The translations under genes were made by a program, and so were the position numbers. 64,000 nt of DNA from Bacillota bacterium (GTDB lineage Bacteria; Bacillota; Clostridia; Clostridiales; Clostridiaceae): assembly GCA_023445445.1 (NCBI GenBank), contig JAEXLD010000043.1, forward strand, positions 21,120 through 85,119, read 5' to 3'. Under the pieces are notes generated by a model, which had not been told where the DNA came from, made no database searches, and saw nothing but the letters and a program-made list of their open reading frames with translations. Shown here one piece after another: positions 45,057 to 53,784 of the stretch; positions within the stretch are counted from its first letter, which is position 1; each line of letters starts with the position of its first letter.

Positions 45057-45551
45057 CTATATTTTTTTACCCCTTATAAAATGAATATCCTCCCACAATT
45101 TAGTTTCCTCTATTATATAATATTTTTCAATAAGTTTCTCATTTTCTTCAATGTTAGATTTTATTATAGGATTTAAATTTTTGAATTCAAATTCTTTATG
45201 ATTTCCAGAGGGAAGTAATGCTATTATCTTATTATTTATCATATTTCTTACTTCCTTATTAATATCCCATATAAGTAATTCTCCCCCAGATTTAATATAT
45301 TTACTTACTTCTTCTATTAATTTAAATCTATTTGAATTGTTCCAAATATTACTTAAGCAAAAAAACATAGTGCAAGTATCATATTCTTCTTCCTTTAAAA
45401 TATGATAGTTATCCCCATTAATATAATCCACTGATATTTCATTCATTATATCCTTTGATATATTATAAATAACTCCAAAGCTTTCTCCCACATCCAATAT
45501 ATTTCCCTTTAGTACTACATTGGATAAATTTAATACTATTGTTTTTCCCAT
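45057..45551 (-). CDS. Methyltransferase-like protein, possibly degenerate
   Basis: A 164-residue protein with the outline of a class I SAM-dependent methyltransferase: GNILDVGESFGVIY as motif I, then a CTMFFCLSNIW strand and SGGELLIWDI as the motif III region. Motif I is poor in glycines and the protein is shorter than usual, so SAM binding is uncertain. It is followed closely by the radical SAM gene and may act with it. TGGAGG precedes the ATG. Confidence 0.65.
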   Translation of the reverse strand: MGKTIVLNLSNVVLKGNILDVGESFGVIYNISKDIMNEISVDYINGDNYHILKEEEYDTCTMFFCLSNIWNNSNRFKLIEEVSKYIKSGGELLIWDINKEVRNMINNKIIALLPSGNHKEFEFKNLNPIIKSNIEENEKLIEKYYIIEETKLWEDIHFIRGKKI

Positions 45552-45707
45552 CTCACCATACCTCCATATTACATAAGTTACATTATATTTATATTAGTAC
45601 TTCTATAAATTTATTATTATTTTTTATTAATATTTAAAAATCCTTCATTATTCATATTTCTATTTTATAGAGAATACATATAAGTGTATTGATTGGGGGT
45701 GAAAATT

Positions 45708-47207
45708 TTGAAAGAAGATAGCTTTCTAAAGAATTCTGTGTTGCTAACAGCATCAAATATAACCACTGGTGTATTGGGATTTATTTTCTCAATTTACTTA
45801 TCAAATCTTATAGGTCCTGTTGGTGTTGGACTTTATGGTTTAGTTATGCCTATTTATAATCTCTTCATTTGTCTTATGACTGCTGGTATAATAGCTGCTA
45901 TATCTAAAGTTTCTGCTATATATAAGTCAAAGGGGCAATATAACAATATAACTAAAACAATAAGAGCAGTTGCAAGTTTTAACGTTATTTGGGCTGTTTT
46001 TATAGGAGTAATGGTGTTTTTTTTAGCGCCTTACATAAGTAAATATGGAATTCATGATATGAGAACTATAAATGCAATTAGAATAACTTGTCCTGCCATG
46101 GTATTTATAGCTTTATCAAATATTCTAAAGGGATACTTTTATGGAGTTTCAAAAATAATTATTCCTTCCTTTATAGATATTTTAGAAAAGGCTATGCGTA
46201 TTATAACTATCACTTTATTAATTTTTATATTTAAAGCTAATTCAATTACATCTCTTGTAACTTTAGCTTATCTTTCCCTTGCTATAGGTGAATTGCAAAG
46301 CTTAATTTTACTTTTTATTTATTATAAAAATCTTTCTAAAAAAGTTCCTAAATCATTTACTAATCCTGAAAGAGCTTCTCAGCTATTATTTAATGTTTTG
46401 GTTATTGCATTGCCTCTATGTTTAAATGGATTTTTAGGAAATTTATTTGGAACTGCTTCCACTCTTTTAGTTCCAAGAAGATTAGCCTCCGCTGGATTTG
46501 ATACAGCAACAGCACTAGGAATGATAGGTAAATTCAATGGAATGGCATTAACCATTGTGGCTTTTCCAATGATAGTTATTATGTCTATAAATTCATTAAT
46601 AGTTCCAGATCTTTCTGAAACCATAAGTAGAAGAGATTACTATAATGCTTCTATAAGAATAAAGAAAGTTATGAAAATAGCTTTCTTATTAGGATTAGCT
46701 ACTACAGTAGTATGTAACTTAATTCCTAATTCTCTAGGTGAAATGTTCTTTAAAAGAGATGACTTAGGTAATTATATTAAAATTGCTTCTTTAAGTGCTC
46801 CTATATTCTTCACTGCAAGTACAATGTTTGGAATATTAAATGGCTTAAATAAACAAGGAATAATTCTTCGAAATTCATTAATAGTATCTACAATAGAGAT
46901 TATCTGTTTATTTATATTCATAGGTATTCCAGGAGTTAATATAATGGGATATGGTATAACCTTATTTATAACTTCTAGCATAAGTTTATTTATAAACCTT
47001 AGAGAAGTCCAAAAACATATATATTTAAATTTATCTACTAGCAATATAATAATTTTCACATTGCTCTCCATATTATTATTTATAATATTAAAAGGACTTA
47101 CTTCAAACATATTAAATAATTTTATTATACTAAAAAATATTCTTCTTATTTTTATAACATTTTCAACCTTTGTCGCTTTAAGTTTCTTTGGAATAGAAGA
47201 AGGGTAA
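45708..47207 (+). CDS. SpoVB-like lipid flippase (MATE/MOP superfamily)
   Basis: About 499 residues with 13-14 membrane helices. The opening NSVLLTASNITTGVLGFIFS and the central LFGTASTLLVPRRLASAGFD fit the SpoVB branch of the polysaccharide-transport family. SpoVB is needed for spore cortex synthesis and probably flips lipid-linked precursors. GGGGGTG precedes the TTG at 45708; an earlier in-frame TTG at 45693 overlaps that site. A paralogue in the same superfamily lies at 51120-52736. Confidence 0.85.
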   Translation: MKEDSFLKNSVLLTASNITTGVLGFIFSIYLSNLIGPVGVGLYGLVMPIYNLFICLMTAGIIAAISKVSAIYKSKGQYNNITKTIRAVASFNVIWAVFIGVMVFFLAPYISKYGIHDMRTINAIRITCPAMVFIALSNILKGYFYGVSKIIIPSFIDILEKAMRIITITLLIFIFKANSITSLVTLAYLSLAIGELQSLILLFIYYKNLSKKVPKSFTNPERASQLLFNVLVIALPLCLNGFLGNLFGTASTLLVPRRLASAGFDTATALGMIGKFNGMALTIVAFPMIVIMSINSLIVPDLSETISRRDYYNASIRIKKVMKIAFLLGLATTVVCNLIPNSLGEMFFKRDDLGNYIKIASLSAPIFFTASTMFGILNGLNKQGIILRNSLIVSTIEIICLFIFIGIPGVNIMGYGITLFITSSISLFINLREVQKHIYLNLSTSNIIIFTLLSILLFIILKGLTSNILNNFIILKNILLIFITFSTFVALSFFGIEEG

Positions 47208-47310
47208 GTGTGCTACGCACAATGAAAGAATTAAAGAATTGAAAAATGAAATATTTAATGAAAAGGTGCTTTCTCACAATGTAAAATTAATAATGTATAA
47301 AATTTAAAAA
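47208..47310 (+). repeat. Degenerate hairpin-linker repeat (copy D)
   Basis: A short hairpin GTGTG/CGCAC followed by AATGAAAGAATTAAAG-type linker, then GGTGCTTTCTCAC and AATGTAAAATTAATAATG. The hairpin-plus-AATGAA arrangement resembles the repeats at 34391-34572 and 50896-51119, and a small module at 18302-18335. Confidence 0.4.
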
Positions 47311-47325
47311 GCTCTTAAAGAAATA

Positions 47326-47376
47326 AGGATTCTGTCTCGTAGATAATTAAAAATCATTTACCAGGCAGAATCTTTT
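47326..47376 (+). terminator. Possible terminator of the SpoVB-like gene
   Basis: GATTCTG pairs with CAGAATC over a long loop and is followed by TTTTTTAT. Its distal arm lies inside the last codons of the convergent kinase/GNAT gene. Confidence 0.4.
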
Positions 47377-48380
47377 TTATATTTACGAAGTTTTTCTTTG
47401 TTTTTCATTATATAATTTGTTAAAGCCTCTCCTTTTCTTTTAACATCTTGTTCTTTTATAACTTTATATCCACGTTCTTCAAAAAAGGATTTTGCTGTTA
47501 TTGATACATGAGTTGTTATAATATTTTTTCCAGATTCGTATGCATATTTTTCAAGACTTTTAAGAATTTTTGTTGCTATACCTATATTTTGATAATTCTT
47601 ATGAACATATAGCCTATCGATATAGTCTCCATTAATATCACCAAAGCCTACAATTTTATTATCAATCTCAACAACAACAGTATAATGTTCTAAAAAAGAT
47701 TTATTCCATTCTTCTTTATTAATATTTCCATCTGCCCAGGCATTAAGTTGACTTTTAGAATAATCTTTACTACATACTTCATGAACTGTGTCGTAAAAAA
47801 CTACTAAAATTTCATTTAAATCAGAAGCTCTATACTTTCTAATCTTAATAATATTTTCATGGATATAATTATATACTTTTTGAATCTCTTCTTCATAATC
47901 TTCATTAATTTCAAAATAAGGCAATCTTGATTCAATACATTTTTTCTTTATTTCTTTGTTTTCTAGAATAAACTCATTTTTATTTCTTTCTTCTTGGAAT
48001 TTTCTTTTCTCTATTATATTTTCATAAGAAATAATTTTATTGAAGTTCTTATTTATATATGAATCTGAAAAGACAATATAAACTGCTATTACATAATCAG
48101 AAATATCAACCACTTTGTGAGGTGGAAGATAACATCCCTCTATAATTATATTTTGTTTATTTTCAACACAGGTATCAACTATTCCCTTTATAACTCCCCA
48201 TAGCTTTTCTGAAATTACTTTATCACTATCATAAGGAGTAAAGCCACAATTTTTATATCCACGTATAATTCCCATCTTTATATGATCTATACTTGTATAT
48301 GGATAATGATATTTTTCAAGTAACTTTTGTGCCATCAAGGTTTTCCCTGCATGACTTGCTCCACCAATTAAAATGACCAT
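47358..48380 (-). CDS. P-loop kinase fused to GNAT acetyltransferase
   Basis: A 340-residue two-domain protein. Residues 1-175 form a small P-loop kinase-like domain with Walker A GGASHAGKT at 6-14 and IIIEGCYLPP as a probable Walker B region, resembling 2-phosphoglycerate or nucleoside kinases. Residues 182-330 form a GNAT domain (IRKYRASDLNEIL at the start, LYVHKNYQNIGIATKIL as the acetyl-CoA loop, ITAKSFFEERGYKV near the end). The substrates of both halves are unknown. TTGGAGG precedes the ATG. It is monocistronic. Confidence 0.8.
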   Translation of the reverse strand: MVILIGGASHAGKTLMAQKLLEKYHYPYTSIDHIKMGIIRGYKNCGFTPYDSDKVISEKLWGVIKGIVDTCVENKQNIIIEGCYLPPHKVVDISDYVIAVYIVFSDSYINKNFNKIISYENIIEKRKFQEERNKNEFILENKEIKKKCIESRLPYFEINEDYEEEIQKVYNYIHENIIKIRKYRASDLNEILVVFYDTVHEVCSKDYSKSQLNAWADGNINKEEWNKSFLEHYTVVVEIDNKIVGFGDINGDYIDRLYVHKNYQNIGIATKILKSLEKYAYESGKNIITTHVSITAKSFFEERGYKVIKEQDVKRKGEALTNYIMKNKEKLRKYKKDSAW

Positions 48381-48447
48381 TTGTATCCTCCAACTCTTCT
48401 ATATTCTCTTTTACTCTCTATAAAATTTATCTGAGATTAATAATTTA

Positions 48448-49356
48448 CTAGCTTATCCAAGTCATATTGCAGGTTTTTATTTTCCATGTACCATTAATTT
48501 TTTCTGCCTTAGTAGTAAAACCAATTGCTCCAAGACCAGAAGCCCACTTTGCTCCTTCAAAAGAAATTTCATTTTCTGAATTTTTTATATATTCGTCAAT
48601 TTTAAAGCTTATACCATCTATGAAGGTTAAATTCTTAATATATCCTTCATCTTCTAACTCTTGAAAAGTTTTATCCATTATAGTTGAATTGTATTTCTTA
48701 GCTATATAATCAAATAATTGTTCTTTATCTTCTTCAGTAAAATCTTTAAATGTACTTGTATCTATGTTTATATATTTTGTATCACTATTTAATCCTTTAT
48801 CAATTTCCCATACTATATTAAATATATCAGCATATAATTTTGATTTGTCTGATTTTAATATTTCATCTTGAAGTTCTTTTTCTTTTGAAGTTATTACAAA
48901 GTACTCCCCTTGTCTATTTATAATAGTTACTTCATCTGTGGCTACAATATTATTTGTTCCTTTTTCTTCAATTTGTAATAGTACTACTATCTCGCTGTAT
49001 GCATCTTCAATATAGCTTACCTCTGCATAGATTGCAAATTTAACTGGTTCTCCTGAATTAGTAATTTCATTAACAGGTCCATTTTCACTTACAAAACCAT
49101 GTATACCTTCACTTGATAATGAATCTTTAAGTATCCAATGATATTGCACCTGATTATTTAGTTCACCTTCTAATACACTAGTAAATGTTGCTTCTTCATT
49201 GTAAAATAATACTTTATCACTCTCTATATTTACTTTAATTCCTGAATTTTGAATTCCTGTATAATCATCATTTATAACTTCTTTATTATCTAATAATGTA
49301 CATCCAGATAGTAAAATAATCATTATTAAAATCATAACTAAAGATATTCTCTTCAT
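48448..49356 (-). CDS. Predicted lipoprotein of the sigma/anti-sigma operon
   Basis: A 302-residue protein with a lipoprotein signal: MKRISLVMILIMIILLSGC, lipobox LSGC with C19 as the lipidated residue. Residues 45-155 look like a beta-sandwich domain (QYHWILKDS onward). The C-terminal part contains KWASGLGAIG and ends in a TWKIKTCNMTWIS strand. I do not recognise the family. It follows the anti-sigma gene by 17 bases and is probably secreted and membrane-anchored, perhaps sensing or shielding the envelope. AAAGGAATGG precedes the ATG. Confidence 0.75.
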   Translation of the reverse strand: MKRISLVMILIMIILLSGCTLLDNKEVINDDYTGIQNSGIKVNIESDKVLFYNEEATFTSVLEGELNNQVQYHWILKDSLSSEGIHGFVSENGPVNEITNSGEPVKFAIYAEVSYIEDAYSEIVVLLQIEEKGTNNIVATDEVTIINRQGEYFVITSKEKELQDEILKSDKSKLYADIFNIVWEIDKGLNSDTKYINIDTSTFKDFTEEDKEQLFDYIAKKYNSTIMDKTFQELEDEGYIKNLTFIDGISFKIDEYIKNSENEISFEGAKWASGLGAIGFTTKAEKINGTWKIKTCNMTWIS

Positions 49357-49373
49357 AATTCACACCATTCCTT

Positions 49374-50231
49374 TTAATTTTCTAAAGAATCTAGAGATAT
49401 TACATATTTCTTAATAAACCTATTATTTTCATAATCACATTCATATTCAAATACTTCTCTTGTATTTGGATCAACATATAATTGTTTTAAAGGATAATAT
49501 TCATAGCTTAAGCTTTCATCTGGATTTTTTATATAATACTCATCATTAGCAATAGAATTAGCATAGACAAGCACATATTCTCCTACTCTATAAACAGGTA
49601 GACCGTCCCTAGTTTCAATAAAGTTTTTAGTTTTATCTTCAATATTGTTATAACCTCTTTTTTCAACTAATCCTGGATCAGCTTGTTCTATAAATTCATA
49701 ATAACTAAGCTCTCCCCCTGAAACCCCAAGTATAATGCTACCTCCTTCTTCAATATTTTTTTTATAGTCATTTATAACTTCAATAGTTATATCACTTAAA
49801 ATCATTCCCCCAAATTTCACATAACTCTTTACATTAATCACTTTTCCATAAACTATGGCTTCTGCTTCAGTTTCATAATTAATAAATCTCAAATCATATG
49901 CATAACTATTTTCTAATGACCTTCCTAACACTATTTTATCACTCATAACCTTTTCTAAATCTAAGCCATCTAAAACCTGAATTTTGCTTGCAATTTCAGA
50001 GTTAAAATTAGTGTCTTCACTTAACATTTCATTGTTTATGTCACCTTTTAATCCAAACTTATTGTAAGTTATACCAATAGTAATAATTATTCCTATACTT
50101 GCTGCTATAGCTATAATCCTTTTATTTTTCTTACTTTTCTTATTATCTAGTTTATTTTCTATGTTATCCCACAAATCAGGCATATTATTTTTAGAGTAAT
50201 CTTTCAATAAGTCTTTTATATCATTATTCAT
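49374..50231 (-). CDS. Probable membrane anti-sigma factor
   Basis: A 285-residue protein: a cytoplasmic N-terminal segment of about 40 residues (LLKDYSKNNMPDLWDNIENKL), one membrane helix (about 40-56), and a large extracytoplasmic domain. The layout and the 8-base overlap with the ECF sigma gene imply an anti-sigma role. There is no HxxxCxxC zinc motif, so it is not of the ZAS class. The external domain is not recognised. AGGGAG precedes the ATG. Confidence 0.75.
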   Translation of the reverse strand: MNNDIKDLLKDYSKNNMPDLWDNIENKLDNKKSKKNKRIIAIAASIGIIITIGITYNKFGLKGDINNEMLSEDTNFNSEIASKIQVLDGLDLEKVMSDKIVLGRSLENSYAYDLRFINYETEAEAIVYGKVINVKSYVKFGGMILSDITIEVINDYKKNIEEGGSIILGVSGGELSYYEFIEQADPGLVEKRGYNNIEDKTKNFIETRDGLPVYRVGEYVLVYANSIANDEYYIKNPDESLSYEYYPLKQLYVDPNTREVFEYECDYENNRFIKKYVISLDSLEN

Positions 50232-50760
50232 AACTATTCTCCCTATAATCTACTTTGCTTCTAAGTTTTTTTATAGCTTCACGGTATCTCCATGTAACTG
50301 TACCTATAGGCTTATTTAAAATCTCTCCAATATTTTTAAAGGTAAGGTCAGATATTGCATGCAAAATAACAATTTCTCTTTCTTCATCATTTAGCAAATT
50401 AAGGGCTTCTTTGATTAGAATCTTTTGATTTATATCCTCCATCATATCTTCATCATCAATTATGTTAAATTCCTCTACTATTTCTTCCCTTTTATATTTT
50501 CTCAAATAATCAATAGCTGTATTTTTTGTTATAGTCATCATCCAATTTTTATGATTACTCTTACTTTTATACTTGCTACTGTTATTCCATATCTTAATAA
50601 ACACGTCTTGACATATATCCTTTGCTAAATTTTCACATTTAATTATAGATAAAGAATATGAGTAAATAGTATGCCCATAATAATCGTATATGATTTTCAA
50701 GTATTCTTTTTTTCCATTACTTATTTCTTTTAAGCATCTTTGAAATTCCAATTCACTCAT
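50224..50760 (-). CDS. ECF-type RNA polymerase sigma factor
   Basis: About 178 residues with only regions 2 and 4: sigma2 at about 18-88 (AKDICQDVFIKIWNNSSKY, then NWMMTITKNTAIDYLRKY) and sigma4 at about 118-170 (LTFKNIGEILNKPIGTVTWR as the HTH). It directs transcription of a small regulon in response to an envelope signal passed by the downstream gene product. GGATGGAGG precedes the ATG at 50760; the in-frame TTG at 50781 is upstream of that site. A TATAAT lies about 40 bases upstream. Confidence 0.9.
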   Translation of the reverse strand: MSELEFQRCLKEISNGKKEYLKIIYDYYGHTIYSYSLSIIKCENLAKDICQDVFIKIWNNSSKYKSKSNHKNWMMTITKNTAIDYLRKYKREEIVEEFNIIDDEDMMEDINQKILIKEALNLLNDEEREIVILHAISDLTFKNIGEILNKPIGTVTWRYREAIKKLRSKVDYRENSYE

Positions 50761-50853
50761 AATTCCTCCATCCGTAATCAATCACTTCACTTATTATACG
50801 TTTAAACCAAGATAAATTTATGGTAATTATTAAAATAAATTATCTATATATTT

Positions 50854-50895
50854 AAAAAAGCCCCAGGTAGTCTTAATAACCACAAGGGACTTTTT
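50854..50895 (-). terminator. Terminator downstream of the flippase gene and repeat
   Basis: AAAAAGTCCC pairs with GGGGCTTTTT (one mismatch), with an inner GTGGT/ACTAC stem, and TTTTTT follows on the minus strand. Confidence 0.7.
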
Positions 50896-51119
50896 CTAAT
50901 GCATAATGCATAATTAATAATGCATAATTAATGAAATAACTCAGTCAAGCTGAGTTATAAAAGTATAAATTCCGAAGGAATTTAATCCTTAATTTTTTCA
51001 TTCTTTCATGCCAATTTTGCTTCAGCAAAGAGGCTTTCATTCTTTCATTCTTTAAATTTACAAAACTCCTGTGGAGTTTTCACCTTAATTCTACATTTTA
51101 CATTTTACATTCTTCATTC
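50896..51119 (-). repeat. Modular hairpin repeat (copy B)
   Basis: Reverse-oriented relative to 34391-34572. Read on the minus strand: AATTAAGGTG, hairpin AAAACTCC/GGAGTTTT (51062-51080), AATGAAAGAATGAAAG linkers, CTTTGCTGAAGCAAAAT identical to copy A, ATTAAGG, hairpin AAATTCC/GGAATTT (50967-50983), hairpin AACTCAG/CTGAGTT (50938-50956), and iterated TAATGCAT units. Confidence 0.75.
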
Positions 51120-52736
51120 CTAAAGTAGTTCTTTTCTAAGTCTTCTTGGTAATAACTTAAATAATTTTGGTGAAAATAAATCTAAGTCTTTCTTTCTAAT
51201 GCCTCCAAAGTAAATCATTAAATAAAGGTACACAATTCCCCCTATTCCTATTAATATTACTGTTGCTATAGCAGTTACAAATTTTCCTCCACCTAAAGCT
51301 TCATTTACTTTAAGAACAGGGAACTTTGTAAGAAATATAACTAAAGTCATTAGTATAGAGCAAATTGTTGGTACTATTGCTTGTTTTACTATTGGAATAT
51401 TTACTCTAAAGAATCTTTTTATCTTTCTATGATTTATTATAGTCGGTATTATAAATGATATAAAAGTGGCGATTACAGCACCCATTACATTAATATTAGG
51501 ATTAGAAACTAAAACTATGTTTATAATTATTTTTGCAAGTAATCCAAGGCTTGCAGATACAATAATTAAATATAATTTATTAATTCCTTGTAAAATAACA
51601 TTTTGTATTGTTGTTATTGACATAAATATCAATAATGTTGACCCGTACATAAGTAAATAATATCCTGAATTAGAAGGAAATAAGAAACTATATATTTCCT
51701 TACTTAATATAGCTAATCCAAAGGTTGCTGGCATAACAATTATATACATTATCCTAAAGGCATAACTAGTTTGTTGTTTTAAATCCTTCTTATTTTTATA
51801 AACAAATGCTTGTATAATCTTTGGAAATATAGATGTTCCAAGGGCTGTTACTATAGCAAGTGGCACATAAATAAGAGTTTTATAATATGAAAGTATTGCC
51901 GTTAAACTATCTATCTTATCTTTATCAAAGCCTGCAGAATTTAAGCTTCTCGCTAAAGTTATACTATCTATAACTCCTGCGAAATTCTGAACTGCTGCAA
52001 CTAATGTTATAGGAATAGCATACATAAATAACTTTTTAACTATTCTTTTATCAGAAACCCTTTTTCTACTTGGATCGTGATTTAACTCTGCTTCTTCTTT
52101 AAAATCTTTTTTATTATAAATATACACTATGTATATTATTGCAACAATTGCGCCAAGAGAAGTACCTACAGTACCTCCAGCACTTCCCCATTCCGGCTTA
52201 CTTGTAACTGATAATAATAAAGCTGCAAAAACAAGGCTAAGCACTACATTAATTAATTGCTCAACAATTTGTGATATTGCTAAGGATTCCATTTCTTCTA
52301 CACCTTGCATATATCCTCTAAAGGCAGCTAAAACAGCTGCAAAAATTATTGCAGGCCCTAAGAATACAAATGTTAAAGCAGATCTTTCTCTATATATTAA
52401 TTTAGATATTGGAAATGATAATGCCATAAATATTCCAGCTATTACTATACTAATTAATGCTAAATACTTTATTGATAGCTTCATTGCTCTTAAAGCATCT
52501 TTATGATTTCCCATTGTCCTAAGTTCTGTTACAACCTTAGTAACTGCAGGTTGAGCACCTAAACTAGTTACTGCAATTAAAAATACAAATATATCATAAC
52601 CTGCTACATATATACCATATCCAGTTTCCCCTAAAACTCTTGTTAATAAAGGAACATATATTGCTGATAATAACTTACCAGCAATACCTGCTATTGATAA
52701 TATTAAAAAACCACGTCCGGCTGATTTTTGTTCCAT
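51120..52736 (-). CDS. Polysaccharide/lipid flippase (SpoVB/YtgP-like)
   Basis: About 538 residues with 14 predicted membrane helices. The N-terminus AGRGFLILSIAGIAGKLLSA and YVPLLTRVLGETGYGIYVAG are typical of the SpoVB/YtgP (MurJ-like) branch of the MOP superfamily, which flips lipid-linked cell-wall precursors. AAAGGTG precedes the ATG at 52736, so the in-frame TTG at 52745 is rejected. The RluA-family gene lies 15 bases upstream in the same direction. Confidence 0.88.
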   Translation of the reverse strand: MEQKSAGRGFLILSIAGIAGKLLSAIYVPLLTRVLGETGYGIYVAGYDIFVFLIAVTSLGAQPAVTKVVTELRTMGNHKDALRAMKLSIKYLALISIVIAGIFMALSFPISKLIYRERSALTFVFLGPAIIFAAVLAAFRGYMQGVEEMESLAISQIVEQLINVVLSLVFAALLLSVTSKPEWGSAGGTVGTSLGAIVAIIYIVYIYNKKDFKEEAELNHDPSRKRVSDKRIVKKLFMYAIPITLVAAVQNFAGVIDSITLARSLNSAGFDKDKIDSLTAILSYYKTLIYVPLAIVTALGTSIFPKIIQAFVYKNKKDLKQQTSYAFRIMYIIVMPATFGLAILSKEIYSFLFPSNSGYYLLMYGSTLLIFMSITTIQNVILQGINKLYLIIVSASLGLLAKIIINIVLVSNPNINVMGAVIATFISFIIPTIINHRKIKRFFRVNIPIVKQAIVPTICSILMTLVIFLTKFPVLKVNEALGGGKFVTAIATVILIGIGGIVYLYLMIYFGGIRKKDLDLFSPKLFKLLPRRLRKELL

Positions 52737-52751
52737 ACTAATCACCTTTTA

Positions 52752-53720
52752 TTATATTCTGAACTTAAACACATCATTTTTAATCTTTTTAAATACTGGT
52801 GGTAAGCTTTCTGTTATTGTTTTATTATTTAAATAACTTAATTTATCTTTTGTATCTCTAAAAACAATTTTATATGCATATAAGAATTGGCAATCCAAAC
52901 CAAATTTATTTGCAAAGAATGAATTTAATTTTCTATCTCCATACTTATTATCACCAATAATAGGTGCTCCTAAGTGAGACAAATGAGCTCTTATTTGATG
53001 GCTTCTTCCTGTTATCAAGTCTATTTCTAAAAGTGAATACGCACTATTAGTTTGTATTGTTTTAACTTCCATAGCTATTTCCTTAGAATTAGGAACTTTT
53101 TCATCATAAATCTTAGAAATATTAGCATCTTCATTTTTTAATATATATCCCTTGTATAATCCATCTTTAATTCTGCCCTTAACTAAGGCGTTGTAATACT
53201 TTTCAACATTGCCTTCTCTTATTAATTCATTAACATTTCTTAAAGCTTCAAAATTCTTACCAAATATAACTATACCTGAAGTATTTCTATCTAATCTATT
53301 ACATGGTGCTGGAGTAAAAGTTACTTCATTTTCAGGTAAATAATCACCTTTTTCATTTAAATATGATAATACATAATCAGTTAAACTTGGTTCCTTACCT
53401 TTTTCATCTGGATGAACTAGGATATTAGGCCATTTCTCAACTATCAATATATTAGCATCCTCATAAGTGATTTTTATTCCACTTGCATTTACCTTTATGA
53501 ATTTTTCTTCTGGTTTTTCTTTTGTACTTTGTATATATTTAATTTCAACTATGTCATCCACTTGAAGTGTATAATTTTCCTTTTGCTTCTTTCCATTAAC
53601 TCTTACATCACCTTTTCTTAAGGCTTTAAATATTTTACTTAATGGAACATCCTTTAATAATTTTCTTAAAAATTTATCTAGCCTTTGGCCAGCTTCATTT
53701 GTTCCTATTTCTATTTTCAA
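52752..53720 (-). CDS. RluA family pseudouridine synthase
   Basis: A 322-residue enzyme. An S4 RNA-binding domain occupies about 1-62 (GQRLDKFLRKLLKDVPLSKI), and the catalytic domain has the aspartate D144 in NRLDRNTSGIV and the later LITGRSHQIRAHLSHLG. It converts uridine to pseudouridine, probably in 23S rRNA (RluC/RluD group); the target sites cannot be read from sequence. The start is a TTG behind AGGAGTG. Confidence 0.92.
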   Translation of the reverse strand: MKIEIGTNEAGQRLDKFLRKLLKDVPLSKIFKALRKGDVRVNGKKQKENYTLQVDDIVEIKYIQSTKEKPEEKFIKVNASGIKITYEDANILIVEKWPNILVHPDEKGKEPSLTDYVLSYLNEKGDYLPENEVTFTPAPCNRLDRNTSGIVIFGKNFEALRNVNELIREGNVEKYYNALVKGRIKDGLYKGYILKNEDANISKIYDEKVPNSKEIAMEVKTIQTNSAYSLLEIDLITGRSHQIRAHLSHLGAPIIGDNKYGDRKLNSFFANKFGLDCQFLYAYKIVFRDTKDKLSYLNNKTITESLPPVFKKIKNDVFKFRI

Positions 53721-53784
53721 TAGTAATCACTCCTAGTTTCTATTTTCTAAACTATTTTCCCCATTATACTAGATTAATATTATT

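Larger units (their letters stand above)
50761..51119. other. 359-base intergenic region with terminator and repeat
   Basis: It contains the sigma gene leader (50761-50850), a terminator at 50854-50895 for the flippase gene, and a long copy of the modular hairpin repeat at 50896-51119. No real gene is seen. Confidence 0.6.

Noticed and set aside
45057..45551. Methyltransferase-like gene considered a pseudogene
   Set aside because: The frame is intact with a strong ribosome binding site and is closely spaced with the radical SAM gene, so it is kept as a real gene with uncertain activity.
45650..45695. Possible sigma-E type sporulation promoter before the SpoVB-like gene (CATATT ... CATATAAG)
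   Set aside because: The spacing between the two elements is 16-18 bases, longer than the usual 13-15, so it is not listed as a promoter.
50896..51119. Repeat region considered as a CRISPR array or IS element
   Set aside because: Units are not regularly spaced with unique spacers, and there is no transposase frame or terminal inverted repeat pair.
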